Source: Procambarus clarkii (lineage: Eukaryota > Arthropoda > Malacostraca > Decapoda > Cambaridae). From it: DNA of 64,000 bases. Numbering within the stretch: the stretch's first letter is position 1; each line of letters opens with the position of its first letter. The notes below the pieces were generated by a model. The model ran no database searches, was not told the origin of the DNA, and saw only the letters and a list, made by a program, of their open reading frames with translations. The stretch spans positions 21,288,003 to 21,352,002 of the forward strand of contig NC_091175.1 in assembly GCF_040958095.1 (NCBI RefSeq). The letters are read 5' to 3'. Made by a program: the position numbers and the translations under genes. This document shows positions 10,852 through 21,619 of this stretch, piece after piece.

Positions 10852-10853
<2 letters not shown>
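10748..10853 (-). mobile_element. PLE 3'-region fragment between two TA tracts
   Basis: Contains the blocks AACAATGGGTATTGAA and GCCTATTGGCCCATA, which match the PLE-1 region next to the RT stop (4445-4490) in the same orientation. It ends exactly at the TA tract. A similar block recurs at 26835-26885. Confidence 0.6.

Positions 10854-10935
<82 letters not shown>
10854..10935. repeat. (TA)n microsatellite
   Basis: Pure TA tract bordering the half element at 10936. Confidence 0.97.
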
Positions 10936-10938
<3 letters not shown>

Positions 10939-11006
10939 GTACCTAGTAGCCAGAACGCACTTCTTGGCCTACTATGCAAGGCCCGATTTGCCTAATAAGC
11001 CGAGTG
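10936..11006 (+). mobile_element. Single terminal repeat of the telomere-like TIR element
   Basis: Matches the first 70 bases of the element at 12186 (GTCGTACCTAGTAGCCAGAA onward), then departs near 11006. It is a truncated copy, again directly after (TA)n. Confidence 0.7.
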
Positions 11007-11167
11007 ATTTTCTTTATTTTCAATATGCATTTTCCGATGCATTTCCAAATGATCTGGTATTCCCTTCAGAAAATATGGAACATCAAATGATCTGATGTTA
11101 CTATCACTGAAATATAAGAGAAACAGATAAAAACCATATGAAAAACACTGAAAAAAATTAACAAATA

Positions 11168-12078
11168 AACTATACTCATGAAATGAATGGTATGGTAAAC
11201 AACACAGCTCAATTCCAAGGCAATGTCACAAAATAATGAAATCAAAATGAAAATAAATTGAAATCGATGAAATTTCAATTTATCATTGCAATCGGAAACA
11301 TTGAAATTGAATTGTAACATATTTAGTATAGCGAGTGTTGCCCTTACGTGCAACAGATGGCGTTGTTTTGCAAACAAAGCATGGTTTTACCTGTCACAGG
11401 TGTGGCATCTATACTTATACTCACGAAATGAACTATATGGTAAACAACACAGCTCAATTCCAATGCAATGTCCCACAAAATAATTAAATCAAAATGAAAA
11501 TAAATCGAAATCTATGAAAATTCAATTTATCAATGCAATAGGATACATTGAAATGGAATCGTAACATATTTAGTAGAGTAATGTTGCTCTTGCGAGCAAC
11601 AGATGGCGCTGTCAATAAAAAAACATGTTTTTACCTGTCACAGATGTTGCATCTATGTAGTAGGTATATAAAAACATGCGCATATTCGAATGGAACATTG
11701 TGTCAACATTTTAAAGCAATCGGTGAAGAACTTTCGGAGATTACAGCATGTTGCTCTTATGTCCAACAGATGGCATTGTTTTTTAAACATGCATGTTTTT
11801 TCCTGTCACAGGTGAGGCATGTATACAGTAGGTAAATAAAAACACGCGTCTATTCGAATGCAACATTGAGTCAAAATTTCAAAACAATCGGTAAAGAGGT
11901 TTCGAAGATTTCACTCACATGAAAAAACACAGTTTTTAAAAAAAAACATATTTTTTTTCTCGTCACAGACGTGACATCTATGTAGTATGTATATAAAAAC
12001 CTGCTCGGATGCGAATGGAACGTTGTGTGAAAATTTCAAAGCAATCGGTGAAGAACTTTCGGAGATTAGCGATTTTGA
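11168..12078 (+). repeat. Degenerate long-unit tandem repeat
   Basis: Four to five diverged units share AACAGATGGCG, ACCTGTCACAG and GCATCTATGTAGTA, followed in later units by CAATCGGTGAAGAACTTTCG. Units differ in length. Short frames are not conserved between units, so I read this as non-coding. It ends shortly before the TA tract at 12094. Confidence 0.7.
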
Positions 12079-12090
12079 ACCAACGAACAT

Positions 12091-12093
<3 letters not shown>

Positions 12094-12185
<92 letters not shown>
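12094..12185. repeat. (TA)n microsatellite
   Basis: Left border of the complete TIR element. Confidence 0.97.
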
Positions 12186-12188
<3 letters not shown>

Positions 12189-12565
12189 GTACCTAGTAGC
12201 CAGAACTCACTTCTCAGCCTACTATTCAAGGCCCGATTTGCCTAATAAGCCAAGTTTTCTTGAATTAATTGTTTTTCGACTACCTAACCTACCTAACCTA
12301 ACCTAACTTTTTCGGTTACCTAACCTAACCTAACCTATAAAGATAGGTGAGGTTAGGTTAGGTAGGGTTGGTTAGGTTCGGTCATATATCTACGTTAATT
12401 TTAACTCCAATAAAAAAAAATGACCTCATACATAATGAAATGGGTAGCTTTATCATTTCATAAGAAAAAAATTAGAGAAAATATATTAATTCATGAAAAC
12501 TTGGCTCATTAGGCAAATCGGGCCTTGCATAATAGGCTGAGAAGTGCGTTCTGGCTTCTAGGTAC

Positions 12566-12568
<3 letters not shown>
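12186..12568 (+). mobile_element. Complete 383-bp TIR element with telomere-like hairpin
   Basis: Terminal inverted repeats of about 84 bp start GTCGTACC and end GGTACGAC, with a few mismatches. The interior has AACCT runs followed by AGGTT runs, so TTAGG-type repeats face each other as a hairpin around 12345. Both outer ends touch (TA)n tracts, consistent with insertion into TA repeats and a TA target duplication that cannot be delimited. It is non-autonomous: no open frame of note. Other copies are at 1-314 and 10936-11006. Confidence 0.75.

Positions 12569-12650
<82 letters not shown>
12569..12650. repeat. (TA)n microsatellite
   Basis: Right border of the complete TIR element. Confidence 0.97.
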
Positions 12651-12652
<2 letters not shown>

Positions 12653-12654
12653 CA

Positions 12655-13800
12655 TTATATAATGACGCAAAGTATGCGAATAGTTCTGCTGACAGAGTTT
12701 ACATTTAGTCAAATCTACATCAGCAGATGTTACAAACTGCCGAGGTACTTGTAGCCGAGACTAAGCCTAGCAGTGGTAACATCTAGAAGTCTGCTAACCT
12801 TATTGGATGACCCATAGACGTGCGGTTCTTCCTGCATAATAGAATGATGATAGATGGAGTAACTGGTGTGAATTTCACTTTGCCTCAAGTCTACGAGATT
12901 TTGTTGATGTTCCCGGAATATTACTGCCCTCAGGCTGCTCAAAGGCAGTCCAAGTTGGTAATCAATTCCCTCTTTATGAGCAAAAGGTTGGCTAGCTCAT
13001 CAGTTCTATCATGCATTCGGAGGCCAATATGGGAAGGAATCCACAGGAGACAAACTCTGACTCCATCATTGATTATTTCACTATATCTGTGTCTAGCTTC
13101 AGAGATAAGCACGTCACAGTTATGCCTTGGGGAGCTGAGGGCAGTCAAGGATGACAAGGAATCACTTACAATTAGCGTGTCAACTTTGGATTCATATACG
13201 CGCTCGAGTGCAAGGATTATGGCAACCAATTCTGTTTGAAGAGTGGAGGCCCAGTTACTTAGACGCGCTCCACACTCATGGGAGAAGGAACCATCTCTCC
13301 CTGTCACAACAACTGCACTTCCAGCTGCACCATGGGACTGATGCAAGGATCCATCAGTGTAAATAATCTGGGAAAGGGAGCGCTCTCTAACTAAAGCATC
13401 AATTTGGCTTAAGGTATTGTACTTTGCTTCTTGTCGAAGCAAGGCTTGTTCTTTAATCAGCTCTTGAGTTGGAAAGGATGGAAGGGGGGGGGGGGGGCGA
13501 GAGTAATTTGGAAAGGAGTGATCTCCCATGGTGCAGGAAAGTGTCCTTGTTGTCTTTCTTGGTAGAGGTGATGAATATTATACATTTTGAGCACAGTGGC
13601 GGTTTTGGTAATCCATTTGGAGGGATGCTGACCTTCAAGAAAGAACTGTTGGACTATTATGTACAGTGTCCATCTTGATCCATCACCTCTCTCAAAAGTA
13701 TCTATCGAGTCTATTTTAAAGCTGCCAATAAATATACTCTGGTGTGTGCCGGGAACCTACTCCGCCTTGTCTCCCACACAATAACCAAACCAATACTTCC
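12655..13800 (-). pseudogene. LINE C-terminal part with RNase H domain
   Basis: The frame at 12939-13529 encodes an RNase H domain: first acidic residue in IYTDGS, Glu in TLQTELVAI, Asp in VSDSLSSL, and a distal WIPSHIGLRMHDRTDELA block. Upstream in-frame remnants (13540-13700) lead into it. A downstream frame-shifted piece includes ARLSLGYKYLGS, matching the post-RNase H tail at 34430. RNase H after RT is typical of I-group LINEs. The RT itself is not present and frameshifts are seen, so this is a dead 5'-truncated copy. A poly-G run of about 12 interrupts it near 13490. Confidence 0.75.
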
Positions 13801-13914
13801 CTCTATCCTTCTTGAATCAGGAACTTCTCCGGAGTGTAAGGGGGAGCACCTAGCCTAACTAAACAACTAACTGTAGTTGCCTAACAATGGTTACCTATAG
13901 TCATTGTTACGGGC

Positions 13915-14175
13915 CCTGACCTAGGACATGAGTTATCAAACATTTACGCAACCACTTACGAAACCTGTACATCTTTCCTTAATCATGGTGGCTTTGTTTA
14001 CATTTATGAAACAGTTTATGAACTCCGAAGTTGTCTTTAACAATAATATCCTCGGGTTGTTAAGTTTCCAAGCTCGTAAACTGTTTCATAAAAGTAAACA
14101 AAGCCGCCATGATTAAGGAAAGATGTACAGGTTTCGTAAGTGGTTGCATAAAAGCTTGATGAATCCTGGCCCCAG
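13915..14175. mobile_element. Foldback (MITE-like) element with ~80-bp inverted arms
   Basis: Left arm from about 13953 (GCAACCACTTACGAAACCTG) and right arm to about 14150 are reverse complements at roughly 95 percent. They include AGATGTACAGGT and the AAACTGTTTCATAAA blocks. No transposase. Its terminal CTTACGAA / TTCGTAAG motifs resemble those at the ends and centre of the 44.7-50.9 kb palindrome. Confidence 0.75.
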
Positions 14176-14247
14176 GTCTAATGGCGCCAAGACCTTGATT
14201 ATATCTACCCCGTTGTTGCTGCTCATCGAACTGAAGAACACTGATGA

Positions 14248-15895
14248 TGTGGGAGGTTACCTCTCCAGGTGTGGGAGGTTACCTCTCCAGGTGTGGGGAG
14301 ATTATCTCTCCAGGTGTGGGAGGTTACCTCTCCAGGTGTGGGAGGTTACCTCTCCAGGTGTGGGGAGGTTATCTCTCCAGGTGTGGGAGGTTATCTCTCC
14401 TGGTGTGGGAGGTTACCTCTCCAGGTGTGGGAGGTTACCTCTCCAGGTGTGGGGAGGTTATCTCTCCAGGTGTGGGAGGTTATCTCTCCTGGTGTGGGAG
14501 GTTACCTCTCCAGGTGTGGGAGGTTACCTCTCCAGGTGTGGGAGGTTACCTCTCCAGGTGTGGGAGGTTACCTCTCCAGGTGTGGGGAGGTTATCTCTCC
14601 AGGTGTGGGAGGTTACCTCTCCTGGTGTGGGAGGTTACCTCTCCAGGTGTGGGAGGTTACTTCTCCAGGTGTGGGAGGTTACTTCTCCAGGTGTGGGAGG
14701 TTACCTCTCCAGGTGTGGGGAGGTTATCTCTCCAGGTGTGGGAGGTTATCTCTCCTGGTGTGGGAGGTTACCTCTCCAGGTGTGGGAGGTTATCTCTCCT
14801 GGTGTGGGAGGTTACCTCTCCAGGTGTGGGAGGTTACCTCTCCTGGTGTGGGAGGTTACCTCTCCTGGTGTGGGAGGTTACCTCTCCTGGTGTGGGAGGT
14901 TACCTCTCCTGGTGTGGGAGGTTACCTCTCCTGGTGTGGGAGGTTACCTCTCCTGGTGTGGGAGGTTACCTCTCCAGGTGTGGGAGGTTACCTCTCCAGG
15001 TGTGGGAGGTTACCTCTCCTGGTGTGGGAGGTTACCTCTCCTGGTGTGGGAGGTTACCTCTCCAGGTGTGGGGAGGTTATCTCTCCAGGTGTGGGAGGTT
15101 ATCTCTCCTGGTGTGGGAGGTTACCTCTCCAGGTGTGGGAGGTTACCTCTCCTGGTGTGGGAGGTTACCTCTCCAGGTGTGGGAGGTTACCTCTCCTGGT
15201 GTGGGAGGTTACCTCTCCAGGTGTGGGAGGTTATCTCTCCAGGTGTGGGAGGTTATCTCTCCTGGTGTGGGAGGTTACCTCTCCAGGTGTGGGAGGTTAC
15301 CTCTCCTGGTGTGGGAGGTTACCTCTCCTGGTGTGGGAGGTTACCTCTCCTGGTGTGGGAGGTTACCTCTCCAGGTGTGGGAGGTTACCTCTCCTGGTGT
15401 GGGAGGTTACCTCTCCAGGTGTGGGAGGTTACCTCTCCTGGTGTGGAAGGTTACCTCTCCAGGTGTGGGAGGTTACCTCTCCAGGTGTGGGAGATTACCT
15501 CTCCTGGTGTGGGAGGTTACCTCTCCAGGTGTGGGAGGTTACCTCTCCTGGTGTGGGAGGTTACCTCTCCAGGTGTGGGAGGTTACCTCTCCTGGTGTGG
15601 GAGGTTACCTCTCCAGGTGTGGGAGGTTACCTCTCCAGGTGTGGGAGGTTACCTCTCCTGGTGTGGGAGGTTACCTCTCCTGGTGTGGGAGGTTACCTCT
15701 CCAGGTGTGGGAGGTTACCTCTCCTGGTGTGGGAGGTTACCTCTCCAGGTGTGGGAGGTTATCTCTCCAGGTGTGGGGAGGTTACCTCTCCAGGTGTGGG
15801 AGGTTACCTCTCCTGGTGTGGGAGGTTACCTCTCCAGGTGTGGGAGGTTACCTCTGCAGGTGTGGGAGGTTACCTCTACAGGTGTGGGAGGTCCC
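14248..15895. repeat. 22-bp minisatellite, about 75 copies
   Basis: Unit GTGTGGGAGGTTACCTCTCC plus AG or TG. A 23-bp variant with an extra G and TTATCTC recurs, mainly in the first third. Because 22 is not a multiple of 3 and no phase contains a stop, all three forward frames are open for over 550 codons. Those frames are artefacts. Confidence 0.97.
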
Positions 15896-15906
15896 GCACC
15901 CTCTCT

Positions 15907-16025
15907 CAGGGATATCCTGCATAAGATATCCCGCATAAGATATCCCGCATAAGATATCCCGCATAAGATATCCTGCATAAGATATCCCGCATTAGATATT
16001 CTGCATTAGATATCCTGCATTAGAT
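15907..16025. repeat. 14-bp tandem repeat
   Basis: Eight or so copies of GATATCCYGCATAA (some with TTA) directly after the 22-bp array. Confidence 0.9.
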
Positions 16026-16029
16026 TTTC

Positions 16030-16992
16030 TCGGGGGAATCAATATTGTCAATGACCAGAATTTTACCGGCTAGTCCAAATGGAGCCTTACCATGAGCCAA
16101 ATATAATTATTGACCAATCATCTTGCACTGTTTATAATTTGCAACAAAGTAAGAGCTCACGTGAAAATAAACATTAACAAAGAGCGCCACAGTCTGTGTG
16201 TCCCACCAAAGCTACCCACATGTACTTAAAATAACGGCCACGTCATGCCTGAAAGCCTCATAAGTTGTAAGTCAAAGAGCGGAACACGAGGGCTGGTAAT
16301 GCCGAGGTGGTGATTACTCCTCCACCACTAACCGGCGTCTCCCACCACTAAGTCAAAGAACTTGCACTTGCTAGTACGTAAAACTCTAGTATCGACGTAG
16401 TAATAGCCCCTCGCACACAGTTCACATAACTAAATCGCGATAGAGTAAGCAGTTAAAGTTTACAAATCAATTGACATACAGGTGAGGGAGTGTAATTGAC
16501 TGTGGCTCAATATTCGTAATCTGTCACTGAAGAATACCAGACTTGGCCGACATACAATTATACTCTTACATACACCACATAATCATCATCGATATAATAA
16601 TTGCTATATACATTTAATATACACACTTACGACGTCATAGAGCCGGCAATTATAACTTACGAATTAATGAGGATAAAACGCCGAGACTGTTGAATCACGC
16701 AGAGGGAGTAAATCACAGGCTTTTAAAAGCCCGAGTATAAGTAGCGGCCGTCGTCACAGGCGGGGCCAGAGGTGCTGGGGAGGGGGGGGGGGGGGGGGTT
16801 CCAATATTGCCTGTTGGCTCATGGATTACGGCTCAATGGGTGTGCATGACTGGCGGGGGGGGGGGGGGGGGAGGGGGAGGTGTTAAGGCAGGACTAACAC
16901 ATTAGGGGCAACACCAAGCCTCGATTATGTTTGTCTTTCATTACACCCCTGACCACGGCCCCCTGCGCTCTCAAGGCTTAACCTCTTCACTG

Positions 16993-16997
<5 letters not shown>
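16030..16997. other. No gene recognised; two poly-G runs
   Basis: Mixed-composition sequence without a recognisable domain or repeat, except G runs of more than 12 near 16783-16798 and 16855-16871. Homopolymers of this length are often mis-sized in assemblies. Confidence 0.6.

Positions 16998-17088
<91 letters not shown>
16998..17088. repeat. (AC)n microsatellite
   Basis: About 45 AC dinucleotides at the 5' junction of the LINE that follows. The LINE 3' tail also ends in GTGAGTACACACAC. Confidence 0.97.
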
Positions 17089-17091
<3 letters not shown>

Positions 17092-17107
17092 ACCTATAGC
17101 GCATAGA

Positions 17108-17650
17108 ATGAGAGCGAAGCTGCTGGTTATGGGGGACCTAAATCACGGAGAGATAGATTGGGAAACGAGGAATCCCCATGGCGGAAAGGAGACCTGGGGA
17201 GCGAAGCTGATAGACGTTAATGACAGGAATTTCCTAACACAGCATGTGAAGGAAGACACTAGGGAAAGAGGAGGGGATACGCCCAGCCTATTAGACCTCG
17301 TTTTCACCCAGAATGTAGAAGACATCGAGCATTTAGAACATGTAATACCACTAGGAGCCAGTGACCGTTGTGTCCTAGTCTTTGACTACATGATGGAACT
17401 TAAAATTGAGACCAAAGGACAAGAGGTCCGGGAAAGGAGACTTGATTACAGAAGAGGGGACTACAGAAGGATAAGGGACTACCTGAGAGAAGTGCAGTGG
17501 GAGGAAGAAATTAGAGGAAAAACAGTGCAAGATATGATGAACCAAGTCATATTGAAATGCAAGGAGGCTGAAGAGAGATTTATTCCAACAATAAAGGAAA
17601 AAAGCAGGAGGGAATATAATAACCCATGGTTTAATAGACAGTGTCAGTAA
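17108..17650 (+). pseudogene. LINE endonuclease domain, 5'-truncated
   Basis: C-terminal half of an APE-type endonuclease of a non-LTR retrotransposon. Visible motifs are VMGDLNHGEIDW (the GDFN-type box), SLLDLVFTQ, and GASDRCVLVF. In this family the last motif is normally SDH; here the catalytic His is Arg, so cleavage would be lost. The frame ends at 17650. The linker to the RT (17650-17940) can be followed in other frames, with remnants such as VLNASFHGVFTTG, showing frameshifts. The 5' half is missing and an (AC)n tract takes its place. Confidence 0.8.
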
Positions 17651-17940
17651 GCAAAAGTGAGAAGCAGGAGGGAGTGGAGGAAGTACAGAAGACAAAGGAC
17701 AGAGGACAACAGGATTAGATGTAACAGCTAGGAACGATTACATTAACATAAGACGAGTGTCGGAAAGAAATTATGAGAATGATATTGCAATCAAAGCGAA
17801 AAAGCAACCTAAATTACTACATAGCCATATAAGAAGGAAGATGTCGGTAAATGACCAAGTGAGAAGACTGAGGAAAACAGAAGGGGCATATACAGAAAGC
17901 GATAAGGAAATCTGAGGTACTGAATGCCAGTTTCCATGGA

Positions 17941-19326
17941 GTGTTCACAACCGGGCCTGAGCAGCTCCCATTGTTTGAAGAGATTACCCTAGATGGAAGA
18001 CTATCAGATATAGAGGTGACAGCAGAGGAGGTAATGAAACAGTTGACAACACTGGATGCAACTAAAGCGGTTGGTCCAGACAAAGTATCACCGTGGATAC
18101 TAAAAGAGGCAGCGCAGGCTCTCAGCGTGCCTCTGGCAATGATCTTTAATGAGTCACTTATGTCAGGAGAATTGCCCAGTTGCTGGAAGGAGGCAAATGT
18201 CGTACTGATTTTCAAGAAAGGTGATAGGGAGGAGGCACTTAACTACAGACCCGTATCACTGACAAGCATCCCCTGCAAAATACTTGAAAGAATAATTAGG
18301 CTAAGACTTGTTGAGCACCTGGAGAGCAGTGAGTTTGTAAACAAGCACCAACATGGGTTCTGGACAGGGAAATCATGCCTAACAAACCTTTTAGAATTCT
18401 ATGACAAAGTAACAAGGATAAGGCAGGACAGAGAAGGCTGGGCAGACTGCATATTTCTTGACTGCCAAAAGGCCTTTGATACAGTACCGCACATGAGACT
18501 GCTTTACAAACTTGAGAGGCAGGCAGGAGTAAGCGGAAAGGCCCTAGCGTGGGTGAGGAACTACCTAACAGGAAGGAGCCAGAGGGTAATGGTAAGGGGC
18601 GAGAAGTCGGACTGGCGAACAGTAACGAGTGGAGTACCTCAAGGATCGGTGCTGGGCCCAATCCTCTTTCTAATTTACGTAAATGATATGTTTACAGGAG
18701 TGGAATCATACATGTCAATGTTTGCGGATGACGCAAAATTAATGAGAAGAGTTGTGACAGATGAGGATTGTAGGATCCTCCAAGAGGACTTAAACAGGTT
18801 GCAGAGATGGTCAGTGAAATGGCTACTGGAGTTCAACACCAGTAAATGTAAAGATATGGAAATGGGATCAGGTGATAGACGACCAAAGGGACAGTACACA
18901 ATGAAGGGGAACTGTCTACCTGTAACGATTCGAGAAAGAGACCTGGGAGTGGATGTGACACCTAATCTAACTCCTGAGGCACATATAAATAGGATAACGA
19001 CAGCAGCGTACTCTACACTGGCGAAAATTAGAACTTCATTCAGAAACCTAAGTAAGGAGGCTTTTAGGGCGCTTTACACTGCCTACGTGAGACCCGTCTT
19101 AGAGTATGCCGCGCCATCATGGAGCCCCCACCTGAAGAAACACATAAGGAAACTAGAGAAGGTTCAGAGGTTTGCGACGAGGCTTGTCACAGAATTACGA
19201 GAGATGGGATATGAAGAACGTCTGAGGGAATTGAACCTTACGACACTAGAGAAAAGAAGGGAGAGAGGAGATATGATAGGAACATATAAAATACTCAGGG
19301 GAATTGACAAAGTGGAAATAGACTAA
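17941..19326 (+). CDS. LINE reverse transcriptase, intact frame
   Basis: A 461-residue open frame with the full RT core of a CR1-like (Jockey/CR1 supergroup) LINE. Visible in order: FKKGD followed by LNYRPVSLTSIPCKILERII, QHGFWTGKSCLTNLLEF, motif A FLDCQKAFDTVPH, TSGVPQGSVLGPILFLIYVND, catalytic FADDAK, then thumb motifs (YVRPVLEYAAPSWSP, KLEKVQRFATRLV). The ATG at 17941 is internal: homology reaches upstream in a shifted frame. The RT looks undamaged, but the attached endonuclease is not. CR1 versus L2 or Daphne assignment needs a tree. Confidence 0.85.
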   Translation: MFTTGPEQLPLFEEITLDGRLSDIEVTAEEVMKQLTTLDATKAVGPDKVSPWILKEAAQALSVPLAMIFNESLMSGELPSCWKEANVVLIFKKGDREEALNYRPVSLTSIPCKILERIIRLRLVEHLESSEFVNKHQHGFWTGKSCLTNLLEFYDKVTRIRQDREGWADCIFLDCQKAFDTVPHMRLLYKLERQAGVSGKALAWVRNYLTGRSQRVMVRGEKSDWRTVTSGVPQGSVLGPILFLIYVNDMFTGVESYMSMFADDAKLMRRVVTDEDCRILQEDLNRLQRWSVKWLLEFNTSKCKDMEMGSGDRRPKGQYTMKGNCLPVTIRERDLGVDVTPNLTPEAHINRITTAAYSTLAKIRTSFRNLSKEAFRALYTAYVRPVLEYAAPSWSPHLKKHIRKLEKVQRFATRLVTELREMGYEERLRELNLTTLEKRRERGDMIGTYKILRGIDKVEID

Positions 19327-19605
19327 ATGTTCACACGTAATAAAAACAGAACGAGGAGACATGGGTGGAAACTAGAAACTCAGATGAGTCACAGAGATGT
19401 TAGGAAGTTTTCTTTTAGCGTGAGAGTAGTGGAAAAATAGAATGCACTTGGGGAACAGGTTGTGGAAGCAAACTCTATTCATAATTTTAAAATTAGGTAT
19501 GATAGGGAAATGGGACAGGAGTCATTGCTGTAAACAACCGATGGCTGGAAAGGCGGGATCCAAGAGTCAATGCTCGATCCTGCAAGCACAAATAGGTGAG
19601 TACAC
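19327..19605 (+). mobile_element. LINE 3' UTR and tail
   Basis: Follows the RT stop and ends AAGGCGGGATCC ... CAAGCACAAATAGGTGAG before TACACACA. This tail recurs, with changes, at 19840-19890, 21330-21402, 43560-43640 and 56405-56485. Confidence 0.75.
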
Positions 19606-19611
19606 ACACAG

Positions 19612-19905
19612 GGCCTCGCGGCTGAGTGGGCAGAACGCGGGGTTCGTAGTCCTAAGGACCCGGGTTCAATCCCCCAGTGATGGCAGAAACAAAATGGGCA
19701 GTTTCTTTCACCCTGATACCCCTGTTACGTAGCAGTAAATAGGTACCTGGGAGTTAAATAGCTGTTACGGGCTGCTTCTTGGGTGTATGTGTGTATGAAA
19801 AAAGTTAGTAGTTAGTAACAGTTGATTGATTGACAGTTGAGAGGCGGGCCAAAAGAGCAGAGCTCAACCCCCACAAGCACAACTAGGTGAATACACATAC
19901 AAACA
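19612..19905 (+). mobile_element. tRNA-derived SINE with LINE-type 3' tail
   Basis: The head is tRNA-like (CCTCGCGGCTGAGTGGGCAG as A-box region, GGGTTCAATCCC as B box). The body contains CTTTCACCCTGAT and AAATAGGTACCTGGGAGTTA. The 3' third (TGATTGACAGTTGAGAGGCG ... CAACTAGGTGA) is the same as the tail of the neighbouring LINE family, as in SINEs mobilised by a partner LINE. Runs of ACAC flank both sides. Confidence 0.75.
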
Positions 19906-19911
19906 TACACG

Positions 19912-21402
19912 GAATCTCACCTTGGATTCTAAAAGAAGGAGCAGAAGCACTGTGCCTATCCCTCACAATGGTGTACAAGTCACTGGGAACAGAAGAACTG
20001 TAAAAATTCGGAAGTTAGTTAATGTTATGTAATCCCGATATACAAGAAAGGAGAGAGACAGAAGGCAGTGAACTACAGGCCAGTGTCCCTAACTGGTGAT
20101 GGAGAAGATTGTGAGAAAAAACTAGTAGAACATCTGGAGGAAAGAACTTTGTAACACATCATCAGGCATAACAAATCTTGCCTCGCAGGATAAATAGAAT
20201 TCTATGACCAGGCGACACAAATTAGACAAGAAAGAGAAGGGTGGGTATACTGCATATTTTTGGATTGCCGGAAAGCCTTTGACACAGTACCCCATTGGAG
20301 ACAAGTGAATGAGCTGGAGATGCAGGCGGGTGTGAAAGGAAAGGTACTACAATGGATAAGGGAGTACCTAATCAACAAAAGACAGCGAGTCACTGTGAGG
20401 GGTGAGGTCTCAGAGTGGTGAGGCGTCAAAAGTGGGGTCCCACAGGATTAAATTCTTGGACCTATCCTGTTTCTGATATATGTTAACGATCTCCTTGATG
20501 AAATATATTCGTTCCTCTCAATGTTTGTTAATGATGCAAAAATTATGAGAAGGATTAAGACTGAGGGAGATAGCAAGAGACTACAAGATGACCTAGACAA
20601 ACTGAAGGAAGGAATGGTTCAATAAATGGCTACTAAAGTTTAACCAAAGTAAATGTAAGATAATGAAACTAGGTGAGGCAGCAGGAGGCCAGACACAAAG
20701 TACTGAATGGGAGACAAAGTCATCCACGAAACAGACAGAGAAAAAGATATAGGAATTGATATCATACCCAACCTGTCTCATGAAGCCTATACCAAAAGGA
20801 TATCATCAGTGGCGTATGTGAGGCTGGCGAACATCAGAACTGCCTTTAGAAATGGTTGTAAGGAATACTTTAGAACCTTGTATACCACATATATAAGACC
20901 AATCCTTGAGTATGCGGCTCCATACTTCCAGCATACCTTGGCAAGCGTAAAACGAAGTTGGAGAAGGTTCAACGGCTTGCCACTAGACCAGTCCCAGAAC
21001 TAAGAGATATGAGTTACGAGGAAAGGCTACATGAATTGCACCTCACATCGCTGGAAGACAGAAGAGTTTGGGAAGACATGATCACTACATACAAGATTCT
21101 CAGAGGAACTGACAGGTTTGGGAAGGACAGATAGTTTAACACGGGTGGAACACGAACAAGGGGTCACAGGTGGAAACTAAGTACCCAAATGAGCCACAGG
21201 GACTTTAAAAATAACTTTTTCAGTGTCAGAGTAGTTAACGGATGGAATGCATTAGACAGTGATGTGGTGGAGGCTGACTCAGTTTCAAATGTAGATATGA
21301 TAGAGCCCAGTAGGCTCAGGAATCTGTACACCAGTTGATTGACAGTTGAGAGGCGGGACCAAAGAGCCAAAGCTCAATCCCCACAAGCGCAACTAGGTGA
21401 GT
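19912..21402 (+). pseudogene. Decayed CR1-like LINE, RT and 3' tail
   Basis: Same family as the RT at 17941. Fragments in several frames: LDSKRRSRSTVPIPHN-like linker, VNYRPVSLTGD, FLDCRKAFDTVPH, ILGPILFLIYVND, then FVNDAK where FADD is expected (both catalytic positions changed). At 20707-21003 a thumb piece reads TYIRPILEYAAP. Stops and frameshifts throughout. The 3' end has the diagnostic tail ending AACTAGGTGAGTAC at about 21402. Confidence 0.85.
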
Positions 21403-21404
21403 AC

Positions 21405-21575
21405 TGGTAGTACCAAGCACGTCCACCCACGGGTCGTACCAAACCCGTCCACCCACGGGTCGTACCAAACCCGTCCTCCCATGGGTCGTACCAAACCCGT
21501 CCTCCCACTGGTCGTACCAAACCCGTCGTCCCTCGGGTCGTACCAAACCCGTCGTCCCTCGGGTCGTACAACAAT
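21405..21575. repeat. 26-bp minisatellite, about 6-7 copies
   Basis: Unit GGTCGTACCAAACCCGTCC plus a CACCCAC / TCCCATG variant. It begins directly after the LINE 3' tail. Confidence 0.9.
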
Positions 21576-21619
21576 ACCACCTCCCCTAAACCAGCGTCCC
21601 CTTTTGAACGTCCCAACCA

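Noticed and set aside
14123-15952. Three overlapping open frames of 551-609 codons
   Set aside because: They are translations of a 22-bp minisatellite in all three phases; no domain and no start context.
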